DNA of 64,000 nucleotides, taken from assembly GCF_014698735.1 (NCBI RefSeq), contig NZ_JACJTQ010000001.1:1-64000 (forward strand). Direction: 5' to 3'. The position numbers and the translations under genes are program-made. Of the stretch, positions 35,441 to 44,733 are shown one piece after another; the stretch's first letter is position 1; each line of letters starts with the position of its first letter. The notes beneath the pieces were generated by a model, which was not told where the DNA came from, made no database searches, and was given only the letters and a program-made list of their open reading frames with translations. The DNA is from Anabaena catenula FACHB-362. Its GTDB lineage: Bacteria; Cyanobacteriota; Cyanobacteriia; Cyanobacteriales; Nostocaceae.

Positions 35441-36865
35441 ATGGCATTCTGGCCGAAAAAGTCAACTACTTCTAATCCAAATACATCCCACAATCAAAAT
35501 TTTAAAAATGATAGAGATTTACTGACAAGAAAAACAGCAGATATTGACATCAAGCGAGTTTACAACGACAAGAGTGGGACTACATCAGCATTATCTCCGG
35601 CAGAGCTATCTGACCCTAGCGAAATAAGGGAAAACTTGTATGATAAATTACTTAATATATCTGTAACTTCTGAGTTTTTCCCACCTGACTACGCTGCTAC
35701 CGGACAGCTAATTGAAGAACTGGTAAAACAGCTAGAGCAGCAAGGTGTAAATATTGAAGTATTTACAGGACAACCAGGGTATGCATTTTCAACTGATAAG
35801 GCTCCGGCAGTTGAACACTCAGGTGCTATACGTATTCAACGATCACGCTCTACCCAAGTCTGGTCTGGAAGGATTCGTGGGAAAGCCTTCAATGGTGTCC
35901 TCTTCACCTTACGTGCTTTTATCCACTTAGTCAAAAATTTCCGTCGGCATAACGTATTTTTGCTAACTTCTGCACCTCCTTTTTTACCCATTGCCGGATA
36001 TCTAGCTAACCTTTGTTTTAGAGTGTCTTACGTTTGCTTACTCTATGATCTTTATCCAGATATTGCGATCGCACTGGGAGTAGTATCTAGAAATCACCCT
36101 CTTACAGGATTTTGGCGGGAACTGAATCGTAAAATTTGGCGAAAATCAAAAGGGATTGTGGTTCTGAGTCCTGATATGAAAGAGAGAGTAATAGCAATCT
36201 GTCCAGAGGTGGCGGATAAAGTCTCTGTGATTCATAGTTGGGGAGATCCTGACTTAATTGTGCCAATGGCAAAAGAAAATAATTGGTTTGCCAAAAAACA
36301 TAATTTAGTCAATAAATTCACAGTCCTCTATTCTGGTAATATGGGCAGGTGTCACGACATAGACACTATTCTAGAGACTGCCAAACAACTGCAAGATGAA
36401 CCTATTCAATTTGTTTGTATTGGCGACGGAGCAAAACGAGAACGTTTGATCCAAGAGGTCAATCAATTAGGACTAACTAATTTCCTATTTTTACCCTATC
36501 AGGATAAACAAGTACTACCGTACTCTCTGACAGCTTGCGATCTTTCTCTAGTGAGTGTCGAAGCCGGGATGGAAAGCCTCGTTGCCCCAAGCAAGCTTTA
36601 CCCGGCTTTAGCCGCCGGAAGACCAGTAGCAGTGATTTGTTCAAAGTACTCTTATTTGCGACAACTAATTGCTGATGGTAAATGTGGTAAAGCTGTTGAG
36701 AATGGAGACAGTTTGGCTCTAGCCGAGTTTATTCGTCGGCTAAATAGCGATCGCAAACTAGCAGAACGCATGGGCAAAGCATCTCGGCAGTATTTGCAGT
36801 CAAACTTTACACCGCAAATCATCGCTAAACAATATCTCAGCGTCCTACAACAGTCTAATTTGTAA
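35441..36865 (+). CDS. Glycosyltransferase family 4, WcaI-like
   Basis: 474 residues from ATG 35441. The GT-B domain starts near residue 70 (ISVTSEFFPPDYAATGQLIE) after a polar, poorly conserved leader. Motifs: LLYDLYPDIAIALG (typical of WcaI-type enzymes), VVLSPDMKERVI, TVLYSGNMGRCHDID and SVEAGMESLVAPSKLYPALA (nucleotide-sugar site, E...E-like). It moves a sugar from a nucleotide donor to a lipid- or glycan-linked acceptor in polysaccharide assembly. An in-frame ATG exists at 35336, and TTG 35204 would add 79 residues; neither has a strong ribosome site. It opens the glycan cluster. Confidence 0.85.
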   Translation: MAFWPKKSTTSNPNTSHNQNFKNDRDLLTRKTADIDIKRVYNDKSGTTSALSPAELSDPSEIRENLYDKLLNISVTSEFFPPDYAATGQLIEELVKQLEQQGVNIEVFTGQPGYAFSTDKAPAVEHSGAIRIQRSRSTQVWSGRIRGKAFNGVLFTLRAFIHLVKNFRRHNVFLLTSAPPFLPIAGYLANLCFRVSYVCLLYDLYPDIAIALGVVSRNHPLTGFWRELNRKIWRKSKGIVVLSPDMKERVIAICPEVADKVSVIHSWGDPDLIVPMAKENNWFAKKHNLVNKFTVLYSGNMGRCHDIDTILETAKQLQDEPIQFVCIGDGAKRERLIQEVNQLGLTNFLFLPYQDKQVLPYSLTACDLSLVSVEAGMESLVAPSKLYPALAAGRPVAVICSKYSYLRQLIADGKCGKAVENGDSLALAEFIRRLNSDRKLAERMGKASRQYLQSNFTPQIIAKQYLSVLQQSNL

Positions 36866-36980
36866 TCAGTTAGCTGCACTATTTATTAGTAATCACCGTT
36901 CATGTGCTAAGATGTCACACTGACAAAGCTTGGCTTTGAAAATTGAATAACCCAACTTTTGAATTAGGAGTTGGACTTTG

Positions 36981-37043
36981 ATGGTCTTTTTGATCTCAGT
37001 CCCTCCAATGCAACCTTCTTATGATATTTTTGTATCAAATTGA
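36981..37043 (+). CDS. Possible 20-residue leader peptide coupled to the next gene
   Basis: MVFLISVPPMQPSYDIFVSN, with AGGAG ten bases before its ATG. Its TGA stop overlaps the ATG of the downstream gene (TGATG), which itself has no Shine-Dalgarno sequence. Such an arrangement permits translational coupling. It may equally be chance; no homology is known. Confidence 0.35.
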   Translation: MVFLISVPPMQPSYDIFVSN

Positions 37044-37483
37044 TGCGGGAGGCCAAAGTGCAGAGAAGGTGTGACCGAAATCGGAATCGATCTAAGCGTC
37101 GAGCTATCTACTGTCCGGTACATGGCTGCTATATGAATAGCATGAGTCAAAAATATGGGCTGTTTGCTGAACGAGCAGGACAACTACAGCAAAGAGGGAT
37201 GAGACGAAAAGAAGCTCTGATGTTAGTAGCAGCAAAAACCGCAGTTCCTATAGAAGGAGAGTGGTTAGAGGCTTTTTGGTGTGAGGACTGCCAAGAAACT
37301 AAGTGGTATCACGTTCGTAAGCATGAATCCACTTATAGCTTGTCATTAGCACCTGCTGAACTTTGGCAGCAGGCAACAGGAGTAATTAATCCACATAGAA
37401 ATCCTTCTGTAGGAGAGTTTACCTTCAGGAACTCCCATCTTGTGGGTGGCAATAATATAAAAGATTTTTGGGTGATTAACTGA
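37043..37483 (+). CDS. Small zinc-ribbon-like protein in the glycan cluster
   Basis: 146 residues. A basic N-terminus (KVQRRCDRNRNRSKRRA) is followed by YCPVHGCYMNS and, 60 residues later, FWCEDCQETKWYHVR; the two Cys pairs could coordinate one zinc. The middle (GLFAERAGQLQQRGMRRKEA) is helical. A basic tail plus zinc ribbon suggests nucleic-acid binding, and so a regulator is possible, but this is inference. It stands between the first glycosyltransferase and the ABC exporter genes on the same strand. Confidence 0.75.
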   Translation: MREAKVQRRCDRNRNRSKRRAIYCPVHGCYMNSMSQKYGLFAERAGQLQQRGMRRKEALMLVAAKTAVPIEGEWLEAFWCEDCQETKWYHVRKHESTYSLSLAPAELWQQATGVINPHRNPSVGEFTFRNSHLVGGNNIKDFWVIN

Positions 37484-37537
37484 GGTAATTTTCAGGTATT
37501 TGCATCCGTGTATTTAGATTAGCCTAAATGTTTCGAT

Positions 37538-38374
37538 ATGAAAGACACCATTTCCCCACCAGAATTACTGATAAAAGCCGGACGGACAGAACAACAATAT
37601 TGGAGAGACCTCTGGCGCTATAGGGAACTATTTTATTTCCTAGCATGGCGAGATATTTTGGTGCGGTACAAGCAAACAGCAATCGGCATGGCATGGGCTT
37701 TGATTCGTCCATTTCTGACGATGGTGGTGTTTACAGTCGTGTTTGGGCAGTTAGCAAAATTGCCATCTCAGGGTGTACCTTATCCTATTCTTGTCTTTTC
37801 CGGGATGTTACCCTGGCAGTTTTTCGGCAATTCCCTCACGGAGTGCAGCAATAGTTTGATTAGCAATTCAAACTTAATTTCCAAAGTCTATTTTCCTCGC
37901 TTGATAGTTCCTACAAGTGCAGTGGTAGTAAGCTTTGTAGATTTTTTGATTTCAGGAATGATCTTATTGGCGCTAATGGCATGGTACAACTTCGTCCCTA
38001 GTTGGCGCATTTTGACTCTACCCGTATTTATTAGTATTGCTTTTGCCGCTTCCATGGGAGCAGGCTTATGGTTGGCTTCTTTGAATGTCCAGTATCGAGA
38101 TTTTCGGTACATAGTGCCGTTTATTGTGCAGTTTGGTCTATATATCTCACCAGTAGGCTTTAGTAGCAGCCTGGTTCCCGAAAAGTGGCGATTTATCTAC
38201 TCATTAAACCCAATGGTTGGGGTAATTGATGGTTTCCGCTGGGCAATTTTAGGCGGGGAGTCGCATTTATATTTACCAGGGTTTCTTCTATCCTTTGCAC
38301 TAGTAATCTCACTATTATTCAGTGGTATTTGGTATTTCCGCAAAATGGAAAGGAAGTTCGCCGATGTAATTTAG
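37538..38374 (+). CDS. ABC-2 type polysaccharide export permease (Wzm-like)
   Basis: 278 residues with six membrane segments. The N-terminal cytoplasmic part ELFYFLAWRDILVRYKQTAI precedes the first helix, as is usual in polysaccharide or polyol-phosphate ABC-2 permeases; GMLPWQFFGNSL and LNPMVGVIDGFRWAIL near the C-terminus are also typical. With the ATP-binding protein at 38931 it would carry a lipid-linked glycan across the cytoplasmic membrane. A 560-bp gap containing a DUF29 remnant separates it from its partner, unusual for a pair that is normally adjacent. Confidence 0.93.
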   Translation: MKDTISPPELLIKAGRTEQQYWRDLWRYRELFYFLAWRDILVRYKQTAIGMAWALIRPFLTMVVFTVVFGQLAKLPSQGVPYPILVFSGMLPWQFFGNSLTECSNSLISNSNLISKVYFPRLIVPTSAVVVSFVDFLISGMILLALMAWYNFVPSWRILTLPVFISIAFAASMGAGLWLASLNVQYRDFRYIVPFIVQFGLYISPVGFSSSLVPEKWRFIYSLNPMVGVIDGFRWAILGGESHLYLPGFLLSFALVISLLFSGIWYFRKMERKFADVI

Positions 38375-38603
38375 ATTAGCTGATAGACTCAAAAAGTCAT
38401 GATATCTAATCCTAGATTTCTGAGTTATATCTCTAATAACAAGATTTTTTGGCTGGATTATCAGCAATCAGCCTTAGTTAAATAAACTGTAGGCGCGATT
38501 GAGAGCCACAAATTAAATCAAATCCCTGTGTGATTTAGACCAGTTGTTTGCTAAAATTTTGCTAAACAATATTGTTGTTACTTTCTGATCTCATTTGAAT
38601 AGT
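38375..38603. other. Gap between exporter permease gene and the DUF29 remnant
   Basis: About 230 bp with no gene recognised. It precedes the decayed DUF29 fragment and probably belongs to the same insertion. The part 38785-38930 after the remnant likewise holds no intact gene and probably carries the promoter or leader of the ATPase gene. Confidence 0.5.
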
Positions 38604-38784
38604 ATGCTTTATAAGCAAGACTTTGATAATTGGGCGCATCAGCAATCAAACCTGTTACCTCTTGGGTTGGCCACATTTGATTGAAGAGTTGGAAGGTTTG
38701 GGAAATCGTCACTATGATAAGTTAGAGTCTCGATTGACACAACTTGTAGCTGTAGCCCATTTACTAAAATGGCAGGTACAGTAA
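38604..38784 (+). pseudogene. Decayed DUF29 gene fragment
   Basis: From ATG 38604 the frame reads MLYKQDFDNWAHQQSNLLP, the normal start of DUF29 proteins, and soon ends. From 38665 another frame reads GWPHLIEELEGLGNRHYDKL and then LVAVAHLLKWQVQ before a stop at 38782-38784. About 10 residues are missing and the frame is shifted between the parts, and the C-terminal half of the domain is absent. It splits the Wzm and Wzt genes. Confidence 0.85.
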
Positions 38785-38930
38785 TGCAACTGAGTGAATC
38801 ATCATGAAACCTCCAACAGAAATTCTCAATCCTGAATGGTTGCCCTGATGAAATTTCAGTTTTTCAATGAGGCTTCTTATAGTATCGAAACTTTAAAAAT
38901 ACTAAAAACTAGATTAAAACCAGATTAATA

Positions 38931-40187
38931 ATGACTGATACCGTTATTCGCGTTGAAAACCTAAGTAAAAAATATATTATTGGACACCAAAAACAAGAAC
39001 GCCATACAGCCTTGCGGGATGTAATCGCTAATCAGGTTAAGTCTCTTGGTAGTTTAATAAATCCCAAAGCAAAAACCGAAAACCCTGAATTAGAAGAATT
39101 TTGGGCGCTGAATGATGTTGGGTTTGAGGTTAACCAGGGTGATAGAGTTGGGATTATTGGTCGTAATGGGGCAGGAAAATCAACGCTTTTGAAGATTTTA
39201 AGCCGGATTACTGAACCCACCCAAGGAAGCATCAAAATTAAGGGAAGAGTTGCTAGTTTATTGGAGGTAGGTACTGGTTTTCATGGTGAGTTAACTGGAA
39301 GAGAGAATATCTTTCTCAACGGTGCAATTCTGGGCATGAGTAAGGTAGAAATTACGCGTAAATTTGATGAAATTGTAGATTTTGCAGAGGTAGAAAAGTT
39401 TCTGGATACTCCGGTGAAGCGTTACTCTTCGGGGATGTATGTAAGACTGGCATTTGCAGTGGCTGCACATTTAGAACCAGAAATATTAATCATAGATGAA
39501 GTACTTGCTGTTGGAGATTCCGCCTTTCAGCAAAAGTGTCTGGGGAAAATGGAAGAAGTTGGGCAACAAGGCAGAACAGTCCTGTTTGTCAGCCATAATA
39601 TGGCTACTGTAAAACAACTATGTACTAGGGCATTATTATTATTTCAAGGTACATTAGTTTTTCAAGGAAATCCCACTGAGACCATATCTCAGTATATGCA
39701 AAAAATCACCCAAGAGAAATCTGAGTCTGATGCAAAAACCTATAGACACATTAAAGGTGATGCTAGGGCAGAAATCCAAAAAATTATAGTAAATGATATT
39801 AACAATTCTGATATAGTAGTATCCATTTTTGAAAAACTAAAAGTTTCTATTGAATATACAATTAACGAGCCAATAGATGAACTAGATTTTTTTGTGCTTA
39901 TCTACAATTTAGAAGATGGAGAAGTACAAGCTAGTTTATTTCAGAGAGATTTTGGTAGTAATACCCAACCATCCTCGAATATAGGTAGAATAAATGTGGA
40001 ATTTATTAACCCTTTAATGCCAGGTAAATATACAATATCTGCTGGTATTTTTGATAAAAATAAACGCTTTGTTGATTGGGTAGAATTTGCTGAGTCATTT
40101 TATGTAGAACCAGCTTTTATAAATGGCAAAAAATACGACCAGCGTTTAGGTAAGATGAGTATTCAAGGCACTTGGTATGTTGAGTAA
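38931..40187 (+). CDS. ABC transporter ATP-binding protein for polysaccharide export (Wzt-like)
   Basis: 418 residues. The ATPase domain (1-245) has Walker A GRNGAGKST, signature YSSGMYVRLAFA, Walker B ILIIDEVLAVGD and switch His in FVSHNMATV. The upstream GVGFEV-like insert is the Tag subfamily type. The C-terminal ~170 residues form a Wzt_C beta-sandwich (VVSIFEKLKVSIEYTINE; MPGKYTISAGIFD), which in relatives recognises the non-reducing end of the glycan. It overlaps the next gene by 11 bp. Confidence 0.94.
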   Translation: MTDTVIRVENLSKKYIIGHQKQERHTALRDVIANQVKSLGSLINPKAKTENPELEEFWALNDVGFEVNQGDRVGIIGRNGAGKSTLLKILSRITEPTQGSIKIKGRVASLLEVGTGFHGELTGRENIFLNGAILGMSKVEITRKFDEIVDFAEVEKFLDTPVKRYSSGMYVRLAFAVAAHLEPEILIIDEVLAVGDSAFQQKCLGKMEEVGQQGRTVLFVSHNMATVKQLCTRALLLFQGTLVFQGNPTETISQYMQKITQEKSESDAKTYRHIKGDARAEIQKIIVNDINNSDIVVSIFEKLKVSIEYTINEPIDELDFFVLIYNLEDGEVQASLFQRDFGSNTQPSSNIGRINVEFINPLMPGKYTISAGIFDKNKRFVDWVEFAESFYVEPAFINGKKYDQRLGKMSIQGTWYVE

Positions 40188-40701
40188 GAAAATTAGGGAG
40201 ATGATCATACCAATTAGAGTAAAGTTTTTCCAGAAAATTAATGAATATCTTCTGGAAAGCCAAAAACATACTCTAATGCAGCAATTGAAAAGCTACGGTG
40301 ACGAATGCCATTTCTATGTTCCATTATATATCAGTAAACCTAGTAATCTTGAGATCGGTAACGCCGTTTCAATTGGAACTTATGTACATATGTGGTGTCA
40401 AGGTGGAATCAAAATTGGTAACCGCGTATTAATTGGTTCTCACACAGCCATTACTTCAGTTACTCATGACTATGAGCAAGAGGATATGCGGAAAAACACT
40501 ATTCTACAACAAGTAGTTATAGAAGATGATGTTTGGATCGGTACACATTCTGTAATTTTACCTGGTGTAAACATTGGCAAAGGCTCTGTTATAGGAGCTA
40601 ATTCTGTAGTTACCAAAGATATTGAACCATATTCAATAGTTTTTGGTAGTCCTGCAAAACACTACAAGTATCGAGATAGCAAAGAATGCAACCAAATTTA
40701 A
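40177..40701 (+). CDS. Left-handed beta-helix acyltransferase (hexapeptide family)
   Basis: 174 residues. Hexapeptide repeats run through the middle (NLEIGNAVSIGTYVHMW, GIKIGNRVLIGSHTAI) and the C-terminal half (IEDDVWIGTHSVILPGVNIG, GSVIGANSVVTKDIEPYSIV), ending with GSPAKHYKYR. The catalytic His-type residue lies in the SVTHDYEQ loop. It probably acetylates a sugar of the repeat unit with acetyl-CoA. It overlaps both neighbours (11 and 16 bp), so it is translationally coupled. Confidence 0.9.
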   Translation: MLSKKIREMIIPIRVKFFQKINEYLLESQKHTLMQQLKSYGDECHFYVPLYISKPSNLEIGNAVSIGTYVHMWCQGGIKIGNRVLIGSHTAITSVTHDYEQEDMRKNTILQQVVIEDDVWIGTHSVILPGVNIGKGSVIGANSVVTKDIEPYSIVFGSPAKHYKYRDSKECNQI

Positions 40702-41720
40702 AAGAGCTACCTCCACCTATATCTAATCAATTAGGTTTGTATTGGAATGAACAGGAGTATTCTTTATCAGCCAAAATATTATTAAATGTTGCTGATTTAC
40801 CTCGAATTAGTATTATTACACCCAGTTATAATCAAGGGCATTTCATTGAACAAACTATCCGCTCAATATTATTACAAGGGTATCCCAATTTAGAATATAT
40901 AATTATTGACGGTGGTAGCACAGATAATACAGTAGAGATTATCAAAAAATATGAACCCTGGATATCCTATTGGATCAGTGAGCCAGATAATGGTCAAGCT
41001 CATGCTATTAATAAAGGTATTACCAAAGCAACGGGTGAAATCATAGCTTATATAAACAGCGATGACTATTATCTACCAGGAACACTGTTTAAAGTTGCTG
41101 AATATTTTCGCCAATTTCCTAACACTGACTTACTGCATGGAATTTGTCGTTATGTAAATGAGGAAGGGGAAAAAATTGGTGAACAATTTGCAAATATACA
41201 AACTCTAGCAGAGATTTTAGATGTATGGGATGTATGGTGGAAAAAACGCCAGTTTGTACAGCCAGAAGTTTTCTGGACAAGACGCATTACAGAAAAAGTT
41301 GGCTTCTTTAAAGAAGACCTAAACTATGTGATGGATTATGAATACTGGTGTAGGATTTTGCAAGAAAATAGTGTCGTTGGCAAAATTGATAGTGAATTAT
41401 CTTGCTTTAGATTTACTAGTAATCAAAAATCAACTCATAAAACAAAAGTTGCTCAGGAATTACTCAAGGTTGTATTTCCTCAGATTTGGAGTGACTCCAA
41501 AAAATTAAAAATCAAAAGTCGTATGACTTTACAAGGCAAATGGTTGTATCATATCGTTCTCGATCAAGAAGTTCAAAAATCATTGAATGCAGGGGATACA
41601 AAATATTTCCGATTCATAAAAATGTTAATTCTCGTCTTCAGAAATCCCCAAATTTTATTAGTATCAAATCTTCAAGATAGAATTAAAAGATTTCTATTTC
41701 AGTCGAATTTAGCGCAATGA
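40686..41720 (+). CDS. Glycosyltransferase family 2
   Basis: 344 residues, GT-A fold: RISIITPSYNQGHFIEQTIR, LEYIIIDGGSTDNTVEIIKK, AYINSDDYYLPGTLFK (metal site) and FVQPEVFWTRRITEKVGFFK. The tail from about 240 is mixed helical without membrane spans. The PSYNQG/IDGGSTDNT variant is common in cyanobacterial polysaccharide loci. It overlaps the acyltransferase gene upstream by 16 bp. Confidence 0.92.
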   Translation: MQPNLKELPPPISNQLGLYWNEQEYSLSAKILLNVADLPRISIITPSYNQGHFIEQTIRSILLQGYPNLEYIIIDGGSTDNTVEIIKKYEPWISYWISEPDNGQAHAINKGITKATGEIIAYINSDDYYLPGTLFKVAEYFRQFPNTDLLHGICRYVNEEGEKIGEQFANIQTLAEILDVWDVWWKKRQFVQPEVFWTRRITEKVGFFKEDLNYVMDYEYWCRILQENSVVGKIDSELSCFRFTSNQKSTHKTKVAQELLKVVFPQIWSDSKKLKIKSRMTLQGKWLYHIVLDQEVQKSLNAGDTKYFRFIKMLILVFRNPQILLVSNLQDRIKRFLFQSNLAQ

Positions 41721-41807
41721 AAGTACTGACTGAGGAGTCAAATATCCTGTAAGTTTAAATCTAGAAGCCATTAAAAACTCAAGTTCATAAAATAAATTTA
41801 GTAATCC

Positions 41808-42785
41808 ATGCGTATAAAAGTAACTGTTGGCTATCCAAATTGGATAGGAATACGCCAGACACCTAATTCTCAGGGAATTTGGGGAGACTGCGAATTTATC
41901 ATTAATCAAGAATGTGATTCCTGCGATGCTTGGGTGGTATTGCAAAGTTCAAAAGGGTTGCTTAAACAAGAAACTACGCTTTGTCCATCAGAGAATCTGA
42001 TTTTGATTACCCGTGAACCACCTGAAATGATGTCATGGGAAACCAACTATATTAAACAGTTCAATGTTGTAGTTACTTGTCATTCTGATATCAAACATCA
42101 TAATAAAATTATTTCCCAGCATGGTCAAACTTGGCATCTTGGTGACAGCCATTCCTTTGATAAATTGGTCAACATAGAACCCCCACAGAAGCAGAAATTA
42201 TTATCTGTTATTTGTTCTAACAAAACTTTTACTTCTGGTCATCGTGCGAGACTCAAACTGCTGGAGGCACTCAAGAACCATTTTAAAGAACTAGAATTTT
42301 TCGGCAGACCAATTAGGCCAATTGAAGATAAATGGGATGCTATTTTTCCTTATAAATACAATATTGTATTAGAGAATGGCAGCGTACCCCATTACTGGAC
42401 GGAAAAATTGACAGATGCATATTTGGGATATGCTTTGCCTCTGTACTATGGCTGTCCCAATATAACTGATTACTTCTCTCCAGATGCATTTCTGCCTATT
42501 GATACGGAAAGAATTGATTGGACAATTCATACAATTGAACAAGCAATTAGTAATAATTTGTATGAAAAGTCTCTGCCAGCAATCATTGAGGCTCGTCATC
42601 AGGTACTATATCGCTACAACTTATTTCCTATGTTAGCTGAACTGTGTAGTCAGTTAACTGGTAGCGCAAAACAAAAAATCACACTTCGTCCAGATTTCGA
42701 GTTTAAAACTGAATCTAAAATCCCCTTACTAGCTAAAACTAATCAAGTATTGCGCTCGGTTGTGAGGAGTTTTATTAAAAACTAA
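41808..42785 (+). CDS. Glycosyltransferase family 10 (fucosyltransferase-like)
   Basis: 325 residues. The C-terminal half carries the GT10 signature: YNIVLENGSVPHYWTEKLTD followed by AYLGYALPLYYGCPNI, with a short FGRPIRPIEDKWDA segment just before. The N-terminal half is the acceptor-side Rossmann domain (RIKVTVGYPNWIG, LILITREPPEM). Known members transfer L-fucose (alpha-1,3 or 1,4) from GDP-fucose to GlcNAc or glucose. Fucose as donor sugar here is inferred from the family. It follows the GT2 by 87 bp. Confidence 0.88.
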   Translation: MRIKVTVGYPNWIGIRQTPNSQGIWGDCEFIINQECDSCDAWVVLQSSKGLLKQETTLCPSENLILITREPPEMMSWETNYIKQFNVVVTCHSDIKHHNKIISQHGQTWHLGDSHSFDKLVNIEPPQKQKLLSVICSNKTFTSGHRARLKLLEALKNHFKELEFFGRPIRPIEDKWDAIFPYKYNIVLENGSVPHYWTEKLTDAYLGYALPLYYGCPNITDYFSPDAFLPIDTERIDWTIHTIEQAISNNLYEKSLPAIIEARHQVLYRYNLFPMLAELCSQLTGSAKQKITLRPDFEFKTESKIPLLAKTNQVLRSVVRSFIKN

Positions 42786-42827
42786 TTTAATGTTAATGTG
42801 TATCTTTTTAAAATTGTTTTATAACTC

Positions 42828-43823
42828 ATGAAAATTGCGATTTTTGGATATTATAATGCCCTGAATGCTGGAGATGACCGCATTCAATACTGCATTACTA
42901 AATTACTTCAAGGTAACAATATTGTTTTTCTACCTCATTATCTATCTCCACCGCAAGAATACCTACAAAGCTTCGACTGGATATTAATTGGTGGTGGTGG
43001 ACTGGTATTTGAAAGAGTAGGAATATGGGTTAATATAAAGCAATGGATTACAAAATGTAAAGCTAAAATTGGTGTCTTTGGATTAGGAGTCAATCGAGTT
43101 TCTCAAGATTTACTGCCAGAATTACTGGATTTAATCGAAAAAGCTGATTTTTTTTATGTGAGAGATGAAATAAGTAAGTCATTGCTCAACGAGCATCCTA
43201 AAGTAGAAGTGCATCCAGATTTAACTTGGTGTTTTCCTTTTCCACCAGTTGAACCAAATACCTCTAGTAGCAGCAATAAAATTGCTATTAATTTAGCACC
43301 ATGTCACTGGAAAGATTTTGAGCCGGAAATGTGGATAAAAGCATTATCTCAATTTCAACTTAATCCTTTTCCTCTGAATTTTAATGTAAATAGAGATTTT
43401 GATTTACTAGAAAAATACTTAGGGAAAATACATTTTCAAGAATTTTCATTGCAACCACTAATAGATAGTGAAATACTCGTTGCTTGTAGATTTCATGCCA
43501 TCATTTTTGCTATGCAAATGGGAAAACCTTTTCTAGCTATCAATTATGATGATAAGGTAGAAAGATTACTAAAAGAAAGTAATCTTTCAGAATGTTGCTT
43601 AGAAACTACAGAATATGCTGTTTTAGTAGAAAAAATCAATTTTATCCGCGAAAATCAGGTAGAAATTCAGAAAAAAATTAATGCATTTGCAGCTTTACAA
43701 CAAGAACGGTCAATATACTTAAAACAATCTATTCAAAATCATCTTGTAAATAAAGAAAAAAGCGAAAGTAATTCATTTGCTACTTTGAAAGCAAGCGTCA
43801 AAAAAATCCTGATGAGGAGTTGA
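42828..43823 (+). CDS. Polysaccharide pyruvyltransferase family protein
   Basis: 331 residues. MKIAIFGYYNALNAGDDRIQ at the start, DWILIGGGGLVFER, IGVFGLGVNRVSQ, FFYVRDEISKSLL, CRFHAIIFAMQMGKPFLAIN (the R-x-H-x-x-x-x-A motif) are the conserved elements of the PF04230 family. It adds a pyruvate ketal from phosphoenolpyruvate to a sugar, giving the polymer a negative charge, if the family function applies. A second family member is at 47847. Eight bp separate it from the next gene. Confidence 0.9.
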   Translation: MKIAIFGYYNALNAGDDRIQYCITKLLQGNNIVFLPHYLSPPQEYLQSFDWILIGGGGLVFERVGIWVNIKQWITKCKAKIGVFGLGVNRVSQDLLPELLDLIEKADFFYVRDEISKSLLNEHPKVEVHPDLTWCFPFPPVEPNTSSSSNKIAINLAPCHWKDFEPEMWIKALSQFQLNPFPLNFNVNRDFDLLEKYLGKIHFQEFSLQPLIDSEILVACRFHAIIFAMQMGKPFLAINYDDKVERLLKESNLSECCLETTEYAVLVEKINFIRENQVEIQKKINAFAALQQERSIYLKQSIQNHLVNKEKSESNSFATLKASVKKILMRS

Positions 43824-43830
43824 AAGAGTT

Positions 43831-44733
43831 ATGTCTATTGGTTCAATAATTTATCAGATCCGCAAAAAGTATGAGCATGGTTTGCCCACAGCTTACTATA
43901 GGGATTCAGTTAGAAAAAGTATATTAGGTTCCAAACCAATTACTAACACTTCTGATATTAGTTGTGAAATTCATGTTTTTACTTCTGCCAATGATTGGCT
44001 AAATTTAGTCTGGGCTTTAAAGTCTTTTTATCATTTTTCTCAGCGTCATTATGCTTTGTGTATTCATGATGATGGAACTCTGACTGATGAAAATCGAGAA
44101 ACTTTGCGGCATCACTTTCCCAATGCTCGCATTATTGACAAAAAACAGGCTGATGAAAAGGTTTTAGCATCTCTGGCATCCTATCCTCGCTGTTTGGAGT
44201 TTCGCAAAACAAATCTCCTCTCCCCTAAGGTGTTTGACTTTGCTCTATATTTGCAGTGCGATCGCTTATTACTGTTAGACAGCGATATCCTGTTTTTTGC
44301 AGCACCTACAGAACTTCTGAACCGCATCGACAATCCAGATTATCAACTAAATACACTCAACGCTGATGTGGAGAGTTCCTACACAGTTGAAGCGGATGTA
44401 GTGAAAAATCATCTGGGCTTTGATTTGTCTGGGCGAGTAAATTCAGGATTGGGACTAATTCACAAGCGATCGCTTAATTTAGATTGGATAGAAGAATTTC
44501 TGGCGCTACCAAATATTATTGGACATTTTTGGCGGATTGAGCAAACTATCTATGCCTTATGTAGCTCCAAGTTTGGAGTAGAACTGTTACCACCTGCTTA
44601 TGACGTACATTTAGACGGAAGTATCAACGGTTCCCCATCTCGTCACTATGTCGGCAAAATTCGACACTTAATGTATAGCGAAGGAATCCGTCATTTAGTG
44701 CAGAATGGATTCCTCAAGGAGTTGCAGCGATGA
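43831..44733 (+). CDS. GT-A type glycosyltransferase, GT8-like
   Basis: 300 residues. IHVFTSANDWLNLVWALKSF near residue 50, HYALCIHDDGTL, and then LYLQCDRLLLLDSDILFF, where DSD is the metal-binding DxD of a GT-A fold, and SGRVNSGLGLIHKRSLN. This resembles GT8 or nucleotide-diphospho-sugar transferases, but I cannot name the closest family with certainty. The role is in the polysaccharide cluster by context. Its stop overlaps the start of the next gene (ATGA). Confidence 0.8.
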   Translation: MSIGSIIYQIRKKYEHGLPTAYYRDSVRKSILGSKPITNTSDISCEIHVFTSANDWLNLVWALKSFYHFSQRHYALCIHDDGTLTDENRETLRHHFPNARIIDKKQADEKVLASLASYPRCLEFRKTNLLSPKVFDFALYLQCDRLLLLDSDILFFAAPTELLNRIDNPDYQLNTLNADVESSYTVEADVVKNHLGFDLSGRVNSGLGLIHKRSLNLDWIEEFLALPNIIGHFWRIEQTIYALCSSKFGVELLPPAYDVHLDGSINGSPSRHYVGKIRHLMYSEGIRHLVQNGFLKELQR

